Source: Actinomycetaceae bacterium (GTDB taxonomy: Bacteria; Actinomycetota; Actinomycetes; Actinomycetales; Actinomycetaceae). From it: a stretch of 64,000 nt of DNA. The position numbers and the translations under genes were made by a program. Below, piece after piece: positions 18,609 through 26,956 of the stretch; the first letter of the stretch is position 1; every line of letters starts with the position of its first letter. The stretch is taken from NCBI GenBank assembly GCA_030537795.1, contig JAUNVE010000002.1, positions 32,971 through 96,970 on the forward strand, written 5' to 3'. A model generated the notes under the pieces. It saw only the letters and a program-made list of their open reading frames with translations, did not search any database and was not told where the DNA came from.

Positions 18609-18762
18609 GAGAATAGTGTAATACGGCACTCCCGTGAGCCCAAGGGAGTTGTCCAAGCAAGACAATTTCAATAACGGTCAGTCGCACGCTCAAGTAGTGT
18701 TCTTGACGCTGGCCAGCAACAGTGCGCACGATCAACACGGGAAGGAACCATCGACCGGTACG

Positions 18763-19749
18763 ATGATCACTATGAGTGCTTTACCTTTCGTATCCGATAC
18801 TTTCGATAGCAGCCGATGGCGAGAAGTGGAGGGTTTCGACCTCACCGACGTGACATATCACCGAGGTATTTCCCGCGGTGAAAAGGACGGTGCCCCGGCG
18901 GGTACCGACCTGCCGGTTGTACGGATTGCCTTTGACCGCCCAATTTTACGTAACGCTTTTCGCCCTCATACAGTGGATGAACTTTACCGCTGTCTCGATC
19001 ACGCCCGGATGACTCCCGATGTGGCAGCCGTTATCCTCACCGGCAACGGTCCCTCCCCCAAAGACGGCGGCTACGGATTCTGTTCCGGCGGAGATCAGCG
19101 CATCCGCGGCAAAGACGGCTACCGCTACGAATCAATCGACAGCACCGAGGACACCGAAACTGCGGTGCGGCGTGAAAGGATCGATCCGGCTCGAGCCGGT
19201 CGCCTCCACATCCTCGAAGTACAGCGCCTTATTCGCACAATGCCGAAAGTCGTTATCGCGGCTGTCTCTGGCTGGGCGGCCGGAGGTGGTCACAGTCTCA
19301 ATGTGGTGTGTGACCTCTCGATCGCATCAATTGAATACGCACGCTTCATGCAGACGGATGCCAATGTCGGATCATTCGATGCCGGTTACGGCTCCGCATT
19401 GCTGGCACGCCAAGTAGGCGATAAGCGCGCGCGTGAAATCTTTTTCCTCGCTCGCGAATACTCCGCGGAGGATGCCGAGCGATGGGGAGTCGTCAACGAG
19501 GCCGTGCCGCACTGCGAACTCGAGAATACAGCGCTGGAATACGCACGTATTATCGCCTCCAAATCACCGCAGGCCATTCGCATGTTGAAGTTTGCTTTCA
19601 ACCTGGCTGATGATGGCCTCGCAGGGCAGCAGGTCTTTGCCGGGGAGGCTACCCGCCTGGCCTATATGACCGACGAAGCCCAAGAGGGGCGCGACGCGTT
19701 CATTGAGCGCCGCACCCCCGATTGGTCGGAATTCCCCTACTACTTCTAG
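18763..19749 (+). CDS. menB: 1,4-Dihydroxy-2-naphthoyl-CoA synthase MenB
   Basis: Crotonase-fold enzyme that cyclises o-succinylbenzoyl-CoA to 1,4-dihydroxy-2-naphthoyl-CoA. Diagnostic blocks are YGFCSGGDQRIRGKDGY, the oxyanion-hole segment VSGWAAGGGHSLNVVCDLSIA, and TDANVGSFDAGYGSALLAR. The C-terminus ends EFPYYF. The start is uncertain: ATGs at 18763 and 18772 are both near the family start and neither has a well-placed ribosome site, although GGAAGGA lies at 18740-18746. It heads the menB-menE-menA run. Confidence 0.95.
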   Translation: MITMSALPFVSDTFDSSRWREVEGFDLTDVTYHRGISRGEKDGAPAGTDLPVVRIAFDRPILRNAFRPHTVDELYRCLDHARMTPDVAAVILTGNGPSPKDGGYGFCSGGDQRIRGKDGYRYESIDSTEDTETAVRRERIDPARAGRLHILEVQRLIRTMPKVVIAAVSGWAAGGGHSLNVVCDLSIASIEYARFMQTDANVGSFDAGYGSALLARQVGDKRAREIFFLAREYSAEDAERWGVVNEAVPHCELENTALEYARIIASKSPQAIRMLKFAFNLADDGLAGQQVFAGEATRLAYMTDEAQEGRDAFIERRTPDWSEFPYYF

Positions 19750-19794
19750 ACTCATCATCAGCCCCTTTTGTCACAGTTATTCGTGGGAGGTTTT

Positions 19795-21051
19795 GTGGCA
19801 CACCCCGAGCTCATGCTGGTACCGGGCGGGACATCCCCTGCCGCCGTGACCATGACTTATGCCGCCGTTCATAAACTGTGGGAGTTCTTTACACGGGAAG
19901 AAAAGACTGGCCAAAAACGCGGGCGGTGGATTATTGTTGCGCCACGCCCTCCCCAAGAGTGCCTCCCATCTGTTGCCGAGCGCTCAAATGCAGCCCTACA
20001 AGGTCGTATCGAGCACATGCCCGAAGGCGTCGACGTCATTGTTGAAACCTCCGGGTCTACGACCGGACAACCGCATCTGGTAGGTCTGTCGTATCGGGCG
20101 CTGGTGGCCTCTGCTCGGGCCACCCACAAAGCGCTCGGCGGCCCAGGACGCTGGATCGTTGCCCTGCCGGTCAACCATATTGCTGGCCTGCAAACCCTGG
20201 TGCGGTGTTGTGTGGCGGAAAGCTCCCCCATTATTGCTGATATGTCCGCCGGATTTGATGCTGACGCCCTTGCCCGCGCCTGCCGCACAATCATCGATGG
20301 CCGCGAGCGCGAACCGGCTTTGCGCGGATATCTCTCCCTGGTGCCTAAACAATTAGCCGATGCTGTGGAGGTCGGCGGTGAACTGGTCGATCTCCTCGCT
20401 CAACTCGACGCCATTTTGGTTGGCGGAGCACATATTCCTGCCGCCGTCCATCACGATGCGGTAGCTGCCGGGCTACCGGTGGTCACCACCTACGGCATGA
20501 CCGAAACCGGAGGTGGATGCGTTTATGACGGGCGGGCGTTACCAGGAGTGGATATGCGTATTCGCGATGGGCGTATTGAACTATCGGGTCCAGTACTGAT
20601 GGAAGACTATCTCGACGTAAAAAACGGAGCCAGTTTCGTCGAAGGTGGGCGCTGGTTGCGCACCGGTGATACCGGTGTAATCAATGGAACGCTGACTGTA
20701 TATGGTCGAGCCGATGATGTCATTATTTCCGGAGGCACTAACGTCTCTCCCGCCCCCATCCGTCACGCCATTATCGATTCCGGTCTGGCTGAATACGTCG
20801 AGGTCGTCGGACTGGCCGATCAGACCTGGGGGCAGATAGTCACCGCTGTGATTGTTTCTGATCAGCCTGCCAAGAATATCGGAGCTGCCGTGCGCGAAGC
20901 GGTAGCCCAAGAGTGCGGCAGGCAGGTTGCTCCGCGAGTTGTCGTCACCGTCGATTCATTGCCAACTACCGAACTGGGTAAACCTGCCCGCGCCGCCATC
21001 ACGGAGCTCGCGGTAGCCGAACGGGCAGCCGGACGAGCGTGGGAGCGCTAA
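19795..21051 (+). CDS. menE: o-Succinylbenzoate-CoA ligase MenE
   Basis: AMP-forming acyl-CoA ligase activating o-succinylbenzoate. It carries the phosphate loop ETSGSTTGQP, the adenine motif TTYGMTETGG, the hinge segment RTGDTGVINGTLTVYGRADD and a C-terminal lysine in ELGKPARAAI. The GTG at 19795, 4 bases after GGGAGG (19785-19790), is chosen over an upstream TTG, giving 418 residues. That is short for the superfamily but usual for actinobacterial MenE. It is followed directly by menA. Confidence 0.92.
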   Translation: MAHPELMLVPGGTSPAAVTMTYAAVHKLWEFFTREEKTGQKRGRWIIVAPRPPQECLPSVAERSNAALQGRIEHMPEGVDVIVETSGSTTGQPHLVGLSYRALVASARATHKALGGPGRWIVALPVNHIAGLQTLVRCCVAESSPIIADMSAGFDADALARACRTIIDGREREPALRGYLSLVPKQLADAVEVGGELVDLLAQLDAILVGGAHIPAAVHHDAVAAGLPVVTTYGMTETGGGCVYDGRALPGVDMRIRDGRIELSGPVLMEDYLDVKNGASFVEGGRWLRTGDTGVINGTLTVYGRADDVIISGGTNVSPAPIRHAIIDSGLAEYVEVVGLADQTWGQIVTAVIVSDQPAKNIGAAVREAVAQECGRQVAPRVVVTVDSLPTTELGKPARAAITELAVAERAAGRAWER

Positions 21052-21939
21052 ATGGCTACTATCGATGATTGGCTAGAAGGTGCCCGACTGCGGACGCTTC
21101 CCGCGGCCGCGGCTCCCGTATTAATCGGTGTCGGAGGCGCCGTTTCGCTGGCGGCTTTTTCACCGTTGCGCTCTATTCTTGCGCTCCTGGTCGCACTGCT
21201 ACTACAAATCGGCGTGAATTTCTCTAATGATTATTCTGACGGTGTGCGCGGTACCGATGATTGGAGAACCGGGCCGCCGCGTCTCACCGGTGGCGGGGTG
21301 GTTTCACCGCGCACCGTACTCATGGCGGCGCTGGCATGCTTTGCGCTGGCTGGCGCCCTCGGTTTAATTCTCGTGGCGCTGTCCGGTCAATGGTTCCTCC
21401 TCATTTTCGGAGCACTGGCAGTAGCGGCCGCCTGGTTCTACACCGGTGGATCCAACCCCTATGGCTATCTGGGGGTGGGGTTCTCAGAGCTTTTCGTCTT
21501 TGTTTTCTTCGGTCTGATGGCTACCGTGGCAACCACCTGGGTACAGATCCCGGTCGCACCGTGGTGGCTGTGGACAGCGGCCTCCGGCGTCGGTCTCCTG
21601 TCGGTGGCTTTGCTCTTTGTCAACAATATCCGCGATATCCCCACCGATGAAGTTGCTGGCAAAAGAACCCTTCCCGTCCGCATGGGTGATCGATATGCGC
21701 GATTGAGCTATCAGCTTTTGGTCTTCATTGGCCTCGGTTTCGGCGTGGTGTCACTGACAGCTCTACCTCAGATCGTCTATCTCACGGTAGCGATTGCGTT
21801 TCTTTTCGCCTTCATTTTTGTCACTCGCCCCGTGAGGCAGGGCGCCGCCGGTCGGGATTTGCTCGCGGTGTTACGCAATACCGGATTTCTTACGCTGGCC
21901 TACGGTATTGTCCTGGCAGTGGGTCTGGCCCTGTCATAG
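21052..21939 (+). CDS. menA: 1,4-Dihydroxy-2-naphthoate polyprenyltransferase MenA
   Basis: Integral-membrane UbiA-family enzyme attaching the polyprenyl tail to dihydroxynaphthoate, giving demethylmenaquinone. It has about eight or nine spans in 295 residues. The two Asp-rich prenyl-diphosphate sites are NDYSDGVRGTDD (about 59-70) with the following GPPRLTGGG, and NNIRDIPTDEVAGKRTLPVR in the second half. Its ATG follows the menE stop without a gap, indicating translational coupling. Confidence 0.95.
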   Translation: MATIDDWLEGARLRTLPAAAAPVLIGVGGAVSLAAFSPLRSILALLVALLLQIGVNFSNDYSDGVRGTDDWRTGPPRLTGGGVVSPRTVLMAALACFALAGALGLILVALSGQWFLLIFGALAVAAAWFYTGGSNPYGYLGVGFSELFVFVFFGLMATVATTWVQIPVAPWWLWTAASGVGLLSVALLFVNNIRDIPTDEVAGKRTLPVRMGDRYARLSYQLLVFIGLGFGVVSLTALPQIVYLTVAIAFLFAFIFVTRPVRQGAAGRDLLAVLRNTGFLTLAYGIVLAVGLALS

Positions 21940-21941
21940 AG

Positions 21942-22736
21942 CTAAATGTCAACGACCTCTACATCGATGCCTTGATCCCGCAAGGCTTTGACGATATGTG
22001 CCGGCGTTGCCGAATCGGTGATAACAGTATCGAAATCGGTTGTCGGCCCCACCTGATACAGCGCTGATTTGCTGAACTTGGTTGAGTCGACGAGCAGGAT
22101 TTTAGTGCGGGACACCGCGAGCATAGCGCGTTTGACTCGAGCGACATTTTCATTGGGGTGGAAGCAATGAACGGGCGTCAAGGCGGTGGCCGACATCATG
22201 CAGACATCGACGCTCAATCGCGAAATCGCGGCTTCGGCGAGCTCACCAAAATAAGCATCCGCCCAGGCTTCATATTCGCCGCCGATCAGTAGCAGTCGCA
22301 CCTCCGGCTGGTTTCGCACCTGCTTGGCGACGAACTCCGCATTCGTTACCAGGGTAATCGGTGAATAATGCGGTAGCGCGCTAATGAGCGGAATGGTGGA
22401 GGATGAGTCATCCATCATCACGGATTGACCGCGTTGCAGGAATCTGCCGGCAGCTGAGGCCAAGGCTGATTTGACGCCCTCATTCATGGACATACGCAGA
22501 CGCGACGAAGATTCTGTCAGCGACGACTCGGCGGCAGTAATCTCACCGCGCTTGCGATGAATGAGCTCCGAACGTTCAAGTTCGGCGACGTCACGGTAGA
22601 CGGTCATCGCCGAAACCGCGAGCATTTGCGCTAAATCTTCCACGCTGGTGGCCCCGACTCGCACGACGTGATCCATAATGGCACGCCGACGAGACTGCGG
22701 GTCGAGGCCGCCAGTCGAAGTATCAATGGGGGTCAC
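21942..22736 (-). CDS. DeoR-family transcriptional regulator (first of two paralogues)
   Basis: A 264-residue regulator with an N-terminal DeoR HTH (SVEDLAQMLAVSAMTVYRDVAELE, about 36-59) and a C-terminal sugar-phosphate-sensing domain (LLLIGGEYEAW, DVCMMSATAL, ILLVDSTKF). Its start overlaps the end of the glycerol-3-phosphate-dehydrogenase-like gene by 14 bases, so it is the last gene of the kinase-dehydrogenase operon and probably represses it in response to a phosphorylated intermediate. It resembles the regulator at 34614-35417 throughout, including the GGEY-AWA segment, and the two bracket the pentose/polyol locus. Confidence 0.9.
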   Translation of the reverse strand: MTPIDTSTGGLDPQSRRRAIMDHVVRVGATSVEDLAQMLAVSAMTVYRDVAELERSELIHRKRGEITAAESSLTESSSRLRMSMNEGVKSALASAAGRFLQRGQSVMMDDSSSTIPLISALPHYSPITLVTNAEFVAKQVRNQPEVRLLLIGGEYEAWADAYFGELAEAAISRLSVDVCMMSATALTPVHCFHPNENVARVKRAMLAVSRTKILLVDSTKFSKSALYQVGPTTDFDTVITDSATPAHIVKALRDQGIDVEVVDI

Positions 22737-23775
22737 GCGGAAGTACTGCCTTCGCTATCACGTCATGAACGGGCTGATCAGACCCTTTTAGAATAGCGTT
22801 AACGGCGCCTAAAAGCGGCAGTTCCTCAATGAGATTTGGAGCCTGTTGGCTCACATACTTCTCGGCGAGGCCGGCAGCCGGAATCCCTTCCACGGTTTGT
22901 TCCAAGCGCTCCATTTCCGCCAGGGCTTCATCGGGTGCCTCACCGCGTCCTAGACGCACTCCGTAGACCTTATTGCGCCCTGACAGTCCGGTCACTTCCA
23001 GGTCGCCTACTCCGGCCAGACCAAAGGCAGTTTCTGCCTGTGCTCCCATCGCCTGTCCGAGGATCGACATTTCTCGCACTGCTTGGGTAAAGGTGGCGGC
23101 TTTGAGGTTGTGATGGGGAATGCCGGTGGCTTCTTCCAATCCGTCGGAAATACCTAACGCTATGGCGTAGACATTCTTCATGGGGGCACAGATTTCCACT
23201 CCGATTTCATCACCCGATGGTTCGATGCAGTAATGATCTGTGCGCGCGGTGCGTGCATACCTGGTCGAGGTGTCATAATCGCGGCATCCAAAGATGGTGG
23301 CCGTCGGTTTGCGCGCCGCGCACTCATTGGCTTTCACCGGTCCGGCAATCGCAACGATTGGAGGCAGGTGAGGGTGCCCGGCTGCCGCGGCGATACCGCG
23401 AATAGCATCGGGAAGTAGTTGGATATTTCCGCGCTCGTCGGCGCAGAATCCCTTGGAAGTTAGCCACAGCGCTTTCGCCTGAGCGATGCCTTCCAATGCC
23501 ATTTCTGTGATCTTGGGGACACCGACAGATGCCACCGCCATAACCACCACATCTGCGCCCTCAAGCGCCTTATCGAGCTCAGCGACACGATAGAGCTTGA
23601 CTCCCTGCGCTAGCGGGACCTTGGTGCGCGGATGTGGCTTGCCGGCTTCGCAGGCATCGATGAGGTGGTCGTCGAGCCACGTCCCCCACAGGCGAACGTC
23701 CCATCCGGCATCGGCGACCGGCGTGCACAGGGCAGATCCCATGGCACCGGCTCCGAGAACGGTAATGATTGGCAT
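22723..23775 (-). CDS. Glycerol-3-phosphate dehydrogenase (GpsA)-like enzyme
   Basis: NAD(P)-dependent oxidoreductase of 350 residues. The Rossmann motif LGAGAMGSAL is at 7-16, followed by the catalytic-lysine region AGPVKANECAARKPTA and the second conserved lysine in PMKNVYAIALGISDG. The family motif SGPTFAKE is altered to AGPVKANE, and the HNLKAATFTQAVREM segment differs from housekeeping GpsA. Together with its place between a sugar kinase and a DeoR regulator, this suggests a dehydrogenase of another polyol phosphate rather than the phospholipid enzyme (inference). The start at 23775 has a strong AAGGAGGG site; longer frames upstream are not supported. Confidence 0.8.
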   Translation of the reverse strand: MPIITVLGAGAMGSALCTPVADAGWDVRLWGTWLDDHLIDACEAGKPHPRTKVPLAQGVKLYRVAELDKALEGADVVVMAVASVGVPKITEMALEGIAQAKALWLTSKGFCADERGNIQLLPDAIRGIAAAAGHPHLPPIVAIAGPVKANECAARKPTATIFGCRDYDTSTRYARTARTDHYCIEPSGDEIGVEICAPMKNVYAIALGISDGLEEATGIPHHNLKAATFTQAVREMSILGQAMGAQAETAFGLAGVGDLEVTGLSGRNKVYGVRLGRGEAPDEALAEMERLEQTVEGIPAAGLAEKYVSQQAPNLIEELPLLGAVNAILKGSDQPVHDVIAKAVLPRDPH

Positions 23776-23788
23776 AGCGCCCTCCTTT

Positions 23789-25357
23789 CTACAGTTCAGC
23801 GGCGGGTGATTGCGGTTTGGTTGACGGGTTTCGTTCAGCCAGTTCATGCAACTTGCGGAACGTTCCTTTGAGCTTTGGATACAGTTCGCGCTGGACCTGC
23901 GCAATTTCGTTGTACTGTTGATGCCGGTCCATATCCGGTTCAATCGTTTCTCCAAACCGAGCCATATTCTTGGCGGCCTCGGCTACATCATGCGAACCGA
24001 AGGTACCGGTGGAGGCCATCGCGAGCACGGCCGCTCCAAGGGCCGAAATCTCATCCTCAAGGCACACGGTAATGGGCAGTCCCGTCGTATCTGCCATAAT
24101 CTGACGCCAGAGTTTCGAACGCGTTCCCCCACCCATGGCGCGTACACTCTCAAGCGCAACACCCGTGCCCTGTTCAAGTGAGTCGAGATTTAAGCGCATC
24201 TCAAATCCAATGGATTCGAGGATAGAGCGGTACATATGGGCGCGCGAATGCGTCCCTCGCCAGCCCACCACGGCTCCGCGAGCAACGGCATCCCAGTAGG
24301 GACTTTGCACTGCATTCCAGTACGGAAGTGTAACCAGTCCTTCGGCGCCCGGCGGAATTTCGGCTGCCGCCGCATCGAGAGCAGGATCGGGTTCGCCGAG
24401 TAGCTTCGGATCACCCAGTGACTGGCGGAACCACCCTGCGAGATAGGACCCCGATGATTGCAGTACTTCGAATACGTAGTTACCGGGGATCCCTGACACG
24501 TGGGTGCGGAACACCGGGTCATACTGATAGTTCGCCGATTCCACGCCCGCATTCACGGCCGTGCCGAGATTGAGATAGGCGACCTCCGGATCAACTGCCG
24601 CCGCGCCAATACCGGCAGCCTGTCCGTCACCGAGTCCGGCGATAATTGGCACCGCTTTAATGCCCCATTCGCTGGCCAGTTCTTCTTTCAGCGGTGCGAT
24701 TTCCTCCGCAGGCGGAACTAGATCAGACATCTGTTCGCGCCTCACCCCCGCGATATCAAGGAGTTCGTCCGCCCAGTCACGCTTTTTAATATCGAAGAGG
24801 CCAAGAGAGTCTGCCGCCGCTTGGGAGGAGGCCCACTCGCCGGTGAGGTTCCAGGTGATATAGCCGAGCACGTCAACGACCTTGTCGGCCTTCGCGAAGA
24901 TTTCCGGTTCATTTTCCTTAACCCATGCCATTTTGTATATGGCCGGGGTAACGCCGGCGGGTTTGCCAGATAGTTCGTGAATATGGGCGTTCCCATACTC
25001 TTCAATTTGCTTGGCAGCGCGTCCATCGAGCCAGAGAATCCCCCGTCGTAAGGGATTGCCATCCAGGTCAAACGGAGCGAAAGATTCGCGTTGATGAGTA
25101 ATACCAATAGCCGCAATACGTTCGCGATCCTTGGCATCTAATTGGGAGATAACTTCGGCTATAGTCTCCCGGCTCGTTTCCCACCATCGCACCGGATTAT
25201 GCTCGTAAAAGTCCATTGCCGGGGTATGAAGTTGAATATTGCGTTTAGCTGTGTGCCAAACATTTCCTCCCGCGTCGACCACGATCGCTTTAGTTGAGGT
25301 TGTTGAAGAATCGAGAGCCACCACCAGGGGGCCGTCGCTCAATCGTTGTGCATTCAT
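23789..25357 (-). CDS. FGGY-family carbohydrate kinase, xylulokinase-like
   Basis: A 522-residue ATP-dependent kinase of a ketose or polyol. N-terminal nucleotide motif VVALDSSTTSTKAIVVD (12-28), catalytic Asp in GLGDGQAAGIG, and C-terminal ATP-binding AMGGGTRSKLWRQIMAD. The overall order matches xylulokinase and glycerol kinase relatives, and the substrate cannot be fixed by eye. The start at 25357 follows AAGGGA by about 7 bases. It is the first gene of an operon with the GpsA-like dehydrogenase (13 bases downstream) and the DeoR regulator, with repeated TTCACAG elements in front. Confidence 0.88.
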   Translation of the reverse strand: MNAQRLSDGPLVVALDSSTTSTKAIVVDAGGNVWHTAKRNIQLHTPAMDFYEHNPVRWWETSRETIAEVISQLDAKDRERIAAIGITHQRESFAPFDLDGNPLRRGILWLDGRAAKQIEEYGNAHIHELSGKPAGVTPAIYKMAWVKENEPEIFAKADKVVDVLGYITWNLTGEWASSQAAADSLGLFDIKKRDWADELLDIAGVRREQMSDLVPPAEEIAPLKEELASEWGIKAVPIIAGLGDGQAAGIGAAAVDPEVAYLNLGTAVNAGVESANYQYDPVFRTHVSGIPGNYVFEVLQSSGSYLAGWFRQSLGDPKLLGEPDPALDAAAAEIPPGAEGLVTLPYWNAVQSPYWDAVARGAVVGWRGTHSRAHMYRSILESIGFEMRLNLDSLEQGTGVALESVRAMGGGTRSKLWRQIMADTTGLPITVCLEDEISALGAAVLAMASTGTFGSHDVAEAAKNMARFGETIEPDMDRHQQYNEIAQVQRELYPKLKGTFRKLHELAERNPSTKPQSPAAEL

Positions 25358-25384
25358 CGTTTCCCTTTCGCATTCGTCATTGAA

Positions 25385-25456
25385 TGTGATTCCACAATAC
25401 ATAAGTTTTCACAGAAATTCACAGTATCTATGTTCTATTTATCAACGCTTTCACAG
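25385..25456. promoter_or_regulatory. Operator-like repeats upstream of the first FGGY kinase
   Basis: The heptamer TTCACAG occurs at 25408-25414 and 25418-25424, exactly 10 bases apart, and again at 25450-25456. A separate palindrome TGTG-N4-CACA lies at 25385-25396. Helically phased short direct repeats are typical of DeoR-family operators, so this is the likely binding region of the regulator encoded at the end of the operon. The remainder of the gap up to 25607 holds no gene. Confidence 0.5.
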
Positions 25457-25607
25457 ATCTGGTCGTGGTGAAGTTCCCCAGCATAAATACCTACATCCGT
25501 CGCGATCATGGCAGTTCTCATAGGAAATAGCGCAGATGCCCTGCGTGTCAGGCTGGCTTAGACTGTAGGAGATGAAACTATCGTCGTTTTAAGCAAAGAA
25601 GGTGCAC

Positions 25608-26072
25608 ATGTTCCGGGTCATTCTGGTGATTCTCACGGTAGCGATCACGATATTTGCACTGGCTGATTGCGCTCGGACGCCCTCCAACGAACTTCCCGCA
25701 AAGATTCCCAAAGCTCTGTGGCTTCTCCTGATCCTCGTATTTACCCCTCTCGGCGGACTGGGTTGGATTCTCGTCTCTCGTGTCATGCAAGCAGAAGCGC
25801 GCGGCGGTCAGCTTAATCGCGGTATATGGTATTCGAATGAATCCGCCATCAAACTTCCATCCCGCTCCCAAACGGATACCGAGCCACGAATTCTCGCCCC
25901 CGACGATGATCCCGAATTCCTATGGAAACTTGAGCGAGATTTGCAGCGCAAGCGCCGAGAACAACAAAGAGCTACCGACGAAACCGGCTGGGGCCGTGAC
26001 GATACCGCCACACCTACTAACGATCATGAGGATTCCGCCGACGAAGCCCCTTCGGCCGATTCTCCCTCCTAG
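25608..26072 (+). CDS. Small membrane protein with PLDc_N-type N-terminus
   Basis: A 154-residue protein with two N-terminal membrane spans (about 2-22 and 36-56) in the arrangement of the PLDc_N domain (ALADCARTPSN then KALWLLLILVFTPLGGLGWIL), followed by a charged cytoplasmic tail of about 90 residues. It is often a free-standing accessory membrane module; function unknown. The ATG at 25608 follows AAGAAGG by about 5 bases. It is the only plus-strand gene inside the pentose/polyol locus and need not be part of it. Confidence 0.7.
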   Translation: MFRVILVILTVAITIFALADCARTPSNELPAKIPKALWLLLILVFTPLGGLGWILVSRVMQAEARGGQLNRGIWYSNESAIKLPSRSQTDTEPRILAPDDDPEFLWKLERDLQRKRREQQRATDETGWGRDDTATPTNDHEDSADEAPSADSPS

Positions 26073-26162
26073 ATTCAGACGATGACAGTGCACTAACCGC
26101 CTTTACCGCGACCGCCTCATCACTATCTCGTGCGGTTGAAGATTGCGCGCGCGGAGCTGAAA

Positions 26163-26206
26163 AAGTGGCTTCGCGGATACCAATTGTCGTATCCGCGAAG
26201 CCACTT
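26163..26206 (-). terminator. Strong terminator after the AraD-type gene
   Basis: An uninterrupted 18-bp stem (26163-26180 with 26189-26206) and an 8-base loop. On the minus strand it is followed by a T-rich run (TTTTTC), so it ends the araB-araD transcript 30 bases after the araD stop. It may also stop the plus-strand membrane-protein gene. Confidence 0.9.
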
Positions 26207-26235
26207 CAGTTACTGCCATGCTGTAGCACGGTTAG

Positions 26236-26946
26236 CTACTGCGAATCATGTTGCCCGTATACGTTTTGATAGCGATCATACAGAGAATCGATATGTCGCT
26301 GTTCAATAGGAAGCGGATCACCGAGTTGGCGCGCAATATGGATGGTTCGCGCAACCTCCTCAACCATGACGGCCGCCTTCACCGCGGCACGGGCATCCGT
26401 GCCGATTGTAAACGGCCCGTGATTTTGCATGAGAACCGCGGGAGAACGGCTCCCCTCAAGGGTCTCCACAATCCCCCGTCCGATCGAATCATCACCAATA
26501 ATTGCGAAAGGACCAACCGGGATTGGACCACCGAACTCATCCGCCATCATCGTTAGCACACACGGGATAGCTTCTCCGCGGGCCGCCCATGCCGTGGCAT
26601 AGGTGGAGTGGGTATGCACCACTCCACCTACCTCAGCCATATGACGGTACACGTAGGCATGCGCCGCAGTATCGGATGACGGTGACAGCGCATCGGAGGT
26701 CCCATCATTGATCTTTTCGCCATCCAGCGTACATACAACCATGCTGTCTGCAGCCAGTTCATCATAGGAAACACCGGAGGGTTTAATGACGAAGAGATCG
26801 AGGCCGGGTACTCGCTCCGATACGTTACCGGCCGTCCATACGACGAGCTCCCAACGCGGCAACTCCGCATGAAGCGCAGCCACCCGTTCGCGGGTTTGCG
26901 CAATGGCGAGCTGCTGTTCATTCGTAAAATCGGCGATATTGATCAT
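26236..26946 (-). CDS. araD: L-ribulose-5-phosphate 4-epimerase (AraD family)
   Basis: Class II aldolase-fold zinc enzyme of 236 residues that converts L-ribulose 5-phosphate to D-xylulose 5-phosphate, or a close relative acting on another ketose phosphate. Motifs: GNVSER (40-45), KPSGVSYDEL, SSDT (90-93), zinc ligands His111 and His113 (VVHTHS) and His176 (QNHGPF). The start at 26946 gives the family length; longer versions overlap the kinase. It follows the AraB-type kinase by 10 bases. The AraA isomerase that usually completes this trio is absent from the window. Confidence 0.9.
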   Translation of the reverse strand: MINIADFTNEQQLAIAQTRERVAALHAELPRWELVVWTAGNVSERVPGLDLFVIKPSGVSYDELAADSMVVCTLDGEKINDGTSDALSPSSDTAAHAYVYRHMAEVGGVVHTHSTYATAWAARGEAIPCVLTMMADEFGGPIPVGPFAIIGDDSIGRGIVETLEGSRSPAVLMQNHGPFTIGTDARAAVKAAVMVEEVARTIHIARQLGDPLPIEQRHIDSLYDRYQNVYGQHDSQ

Positions 26947-26956
26947 CGCGGCAGAT

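Noticed and set aside
23789..25357. Calling the first FGGY kinase glycerol kinase GlpK because a GpsA-like gene follows
   Set aside because: The N-terminal and catalytic segments are closer to xylulokinase-type members, there is no glycerol facilitator or GlpD nearby, and the dehydrogenase itself is divergent; a specific name is not justified.
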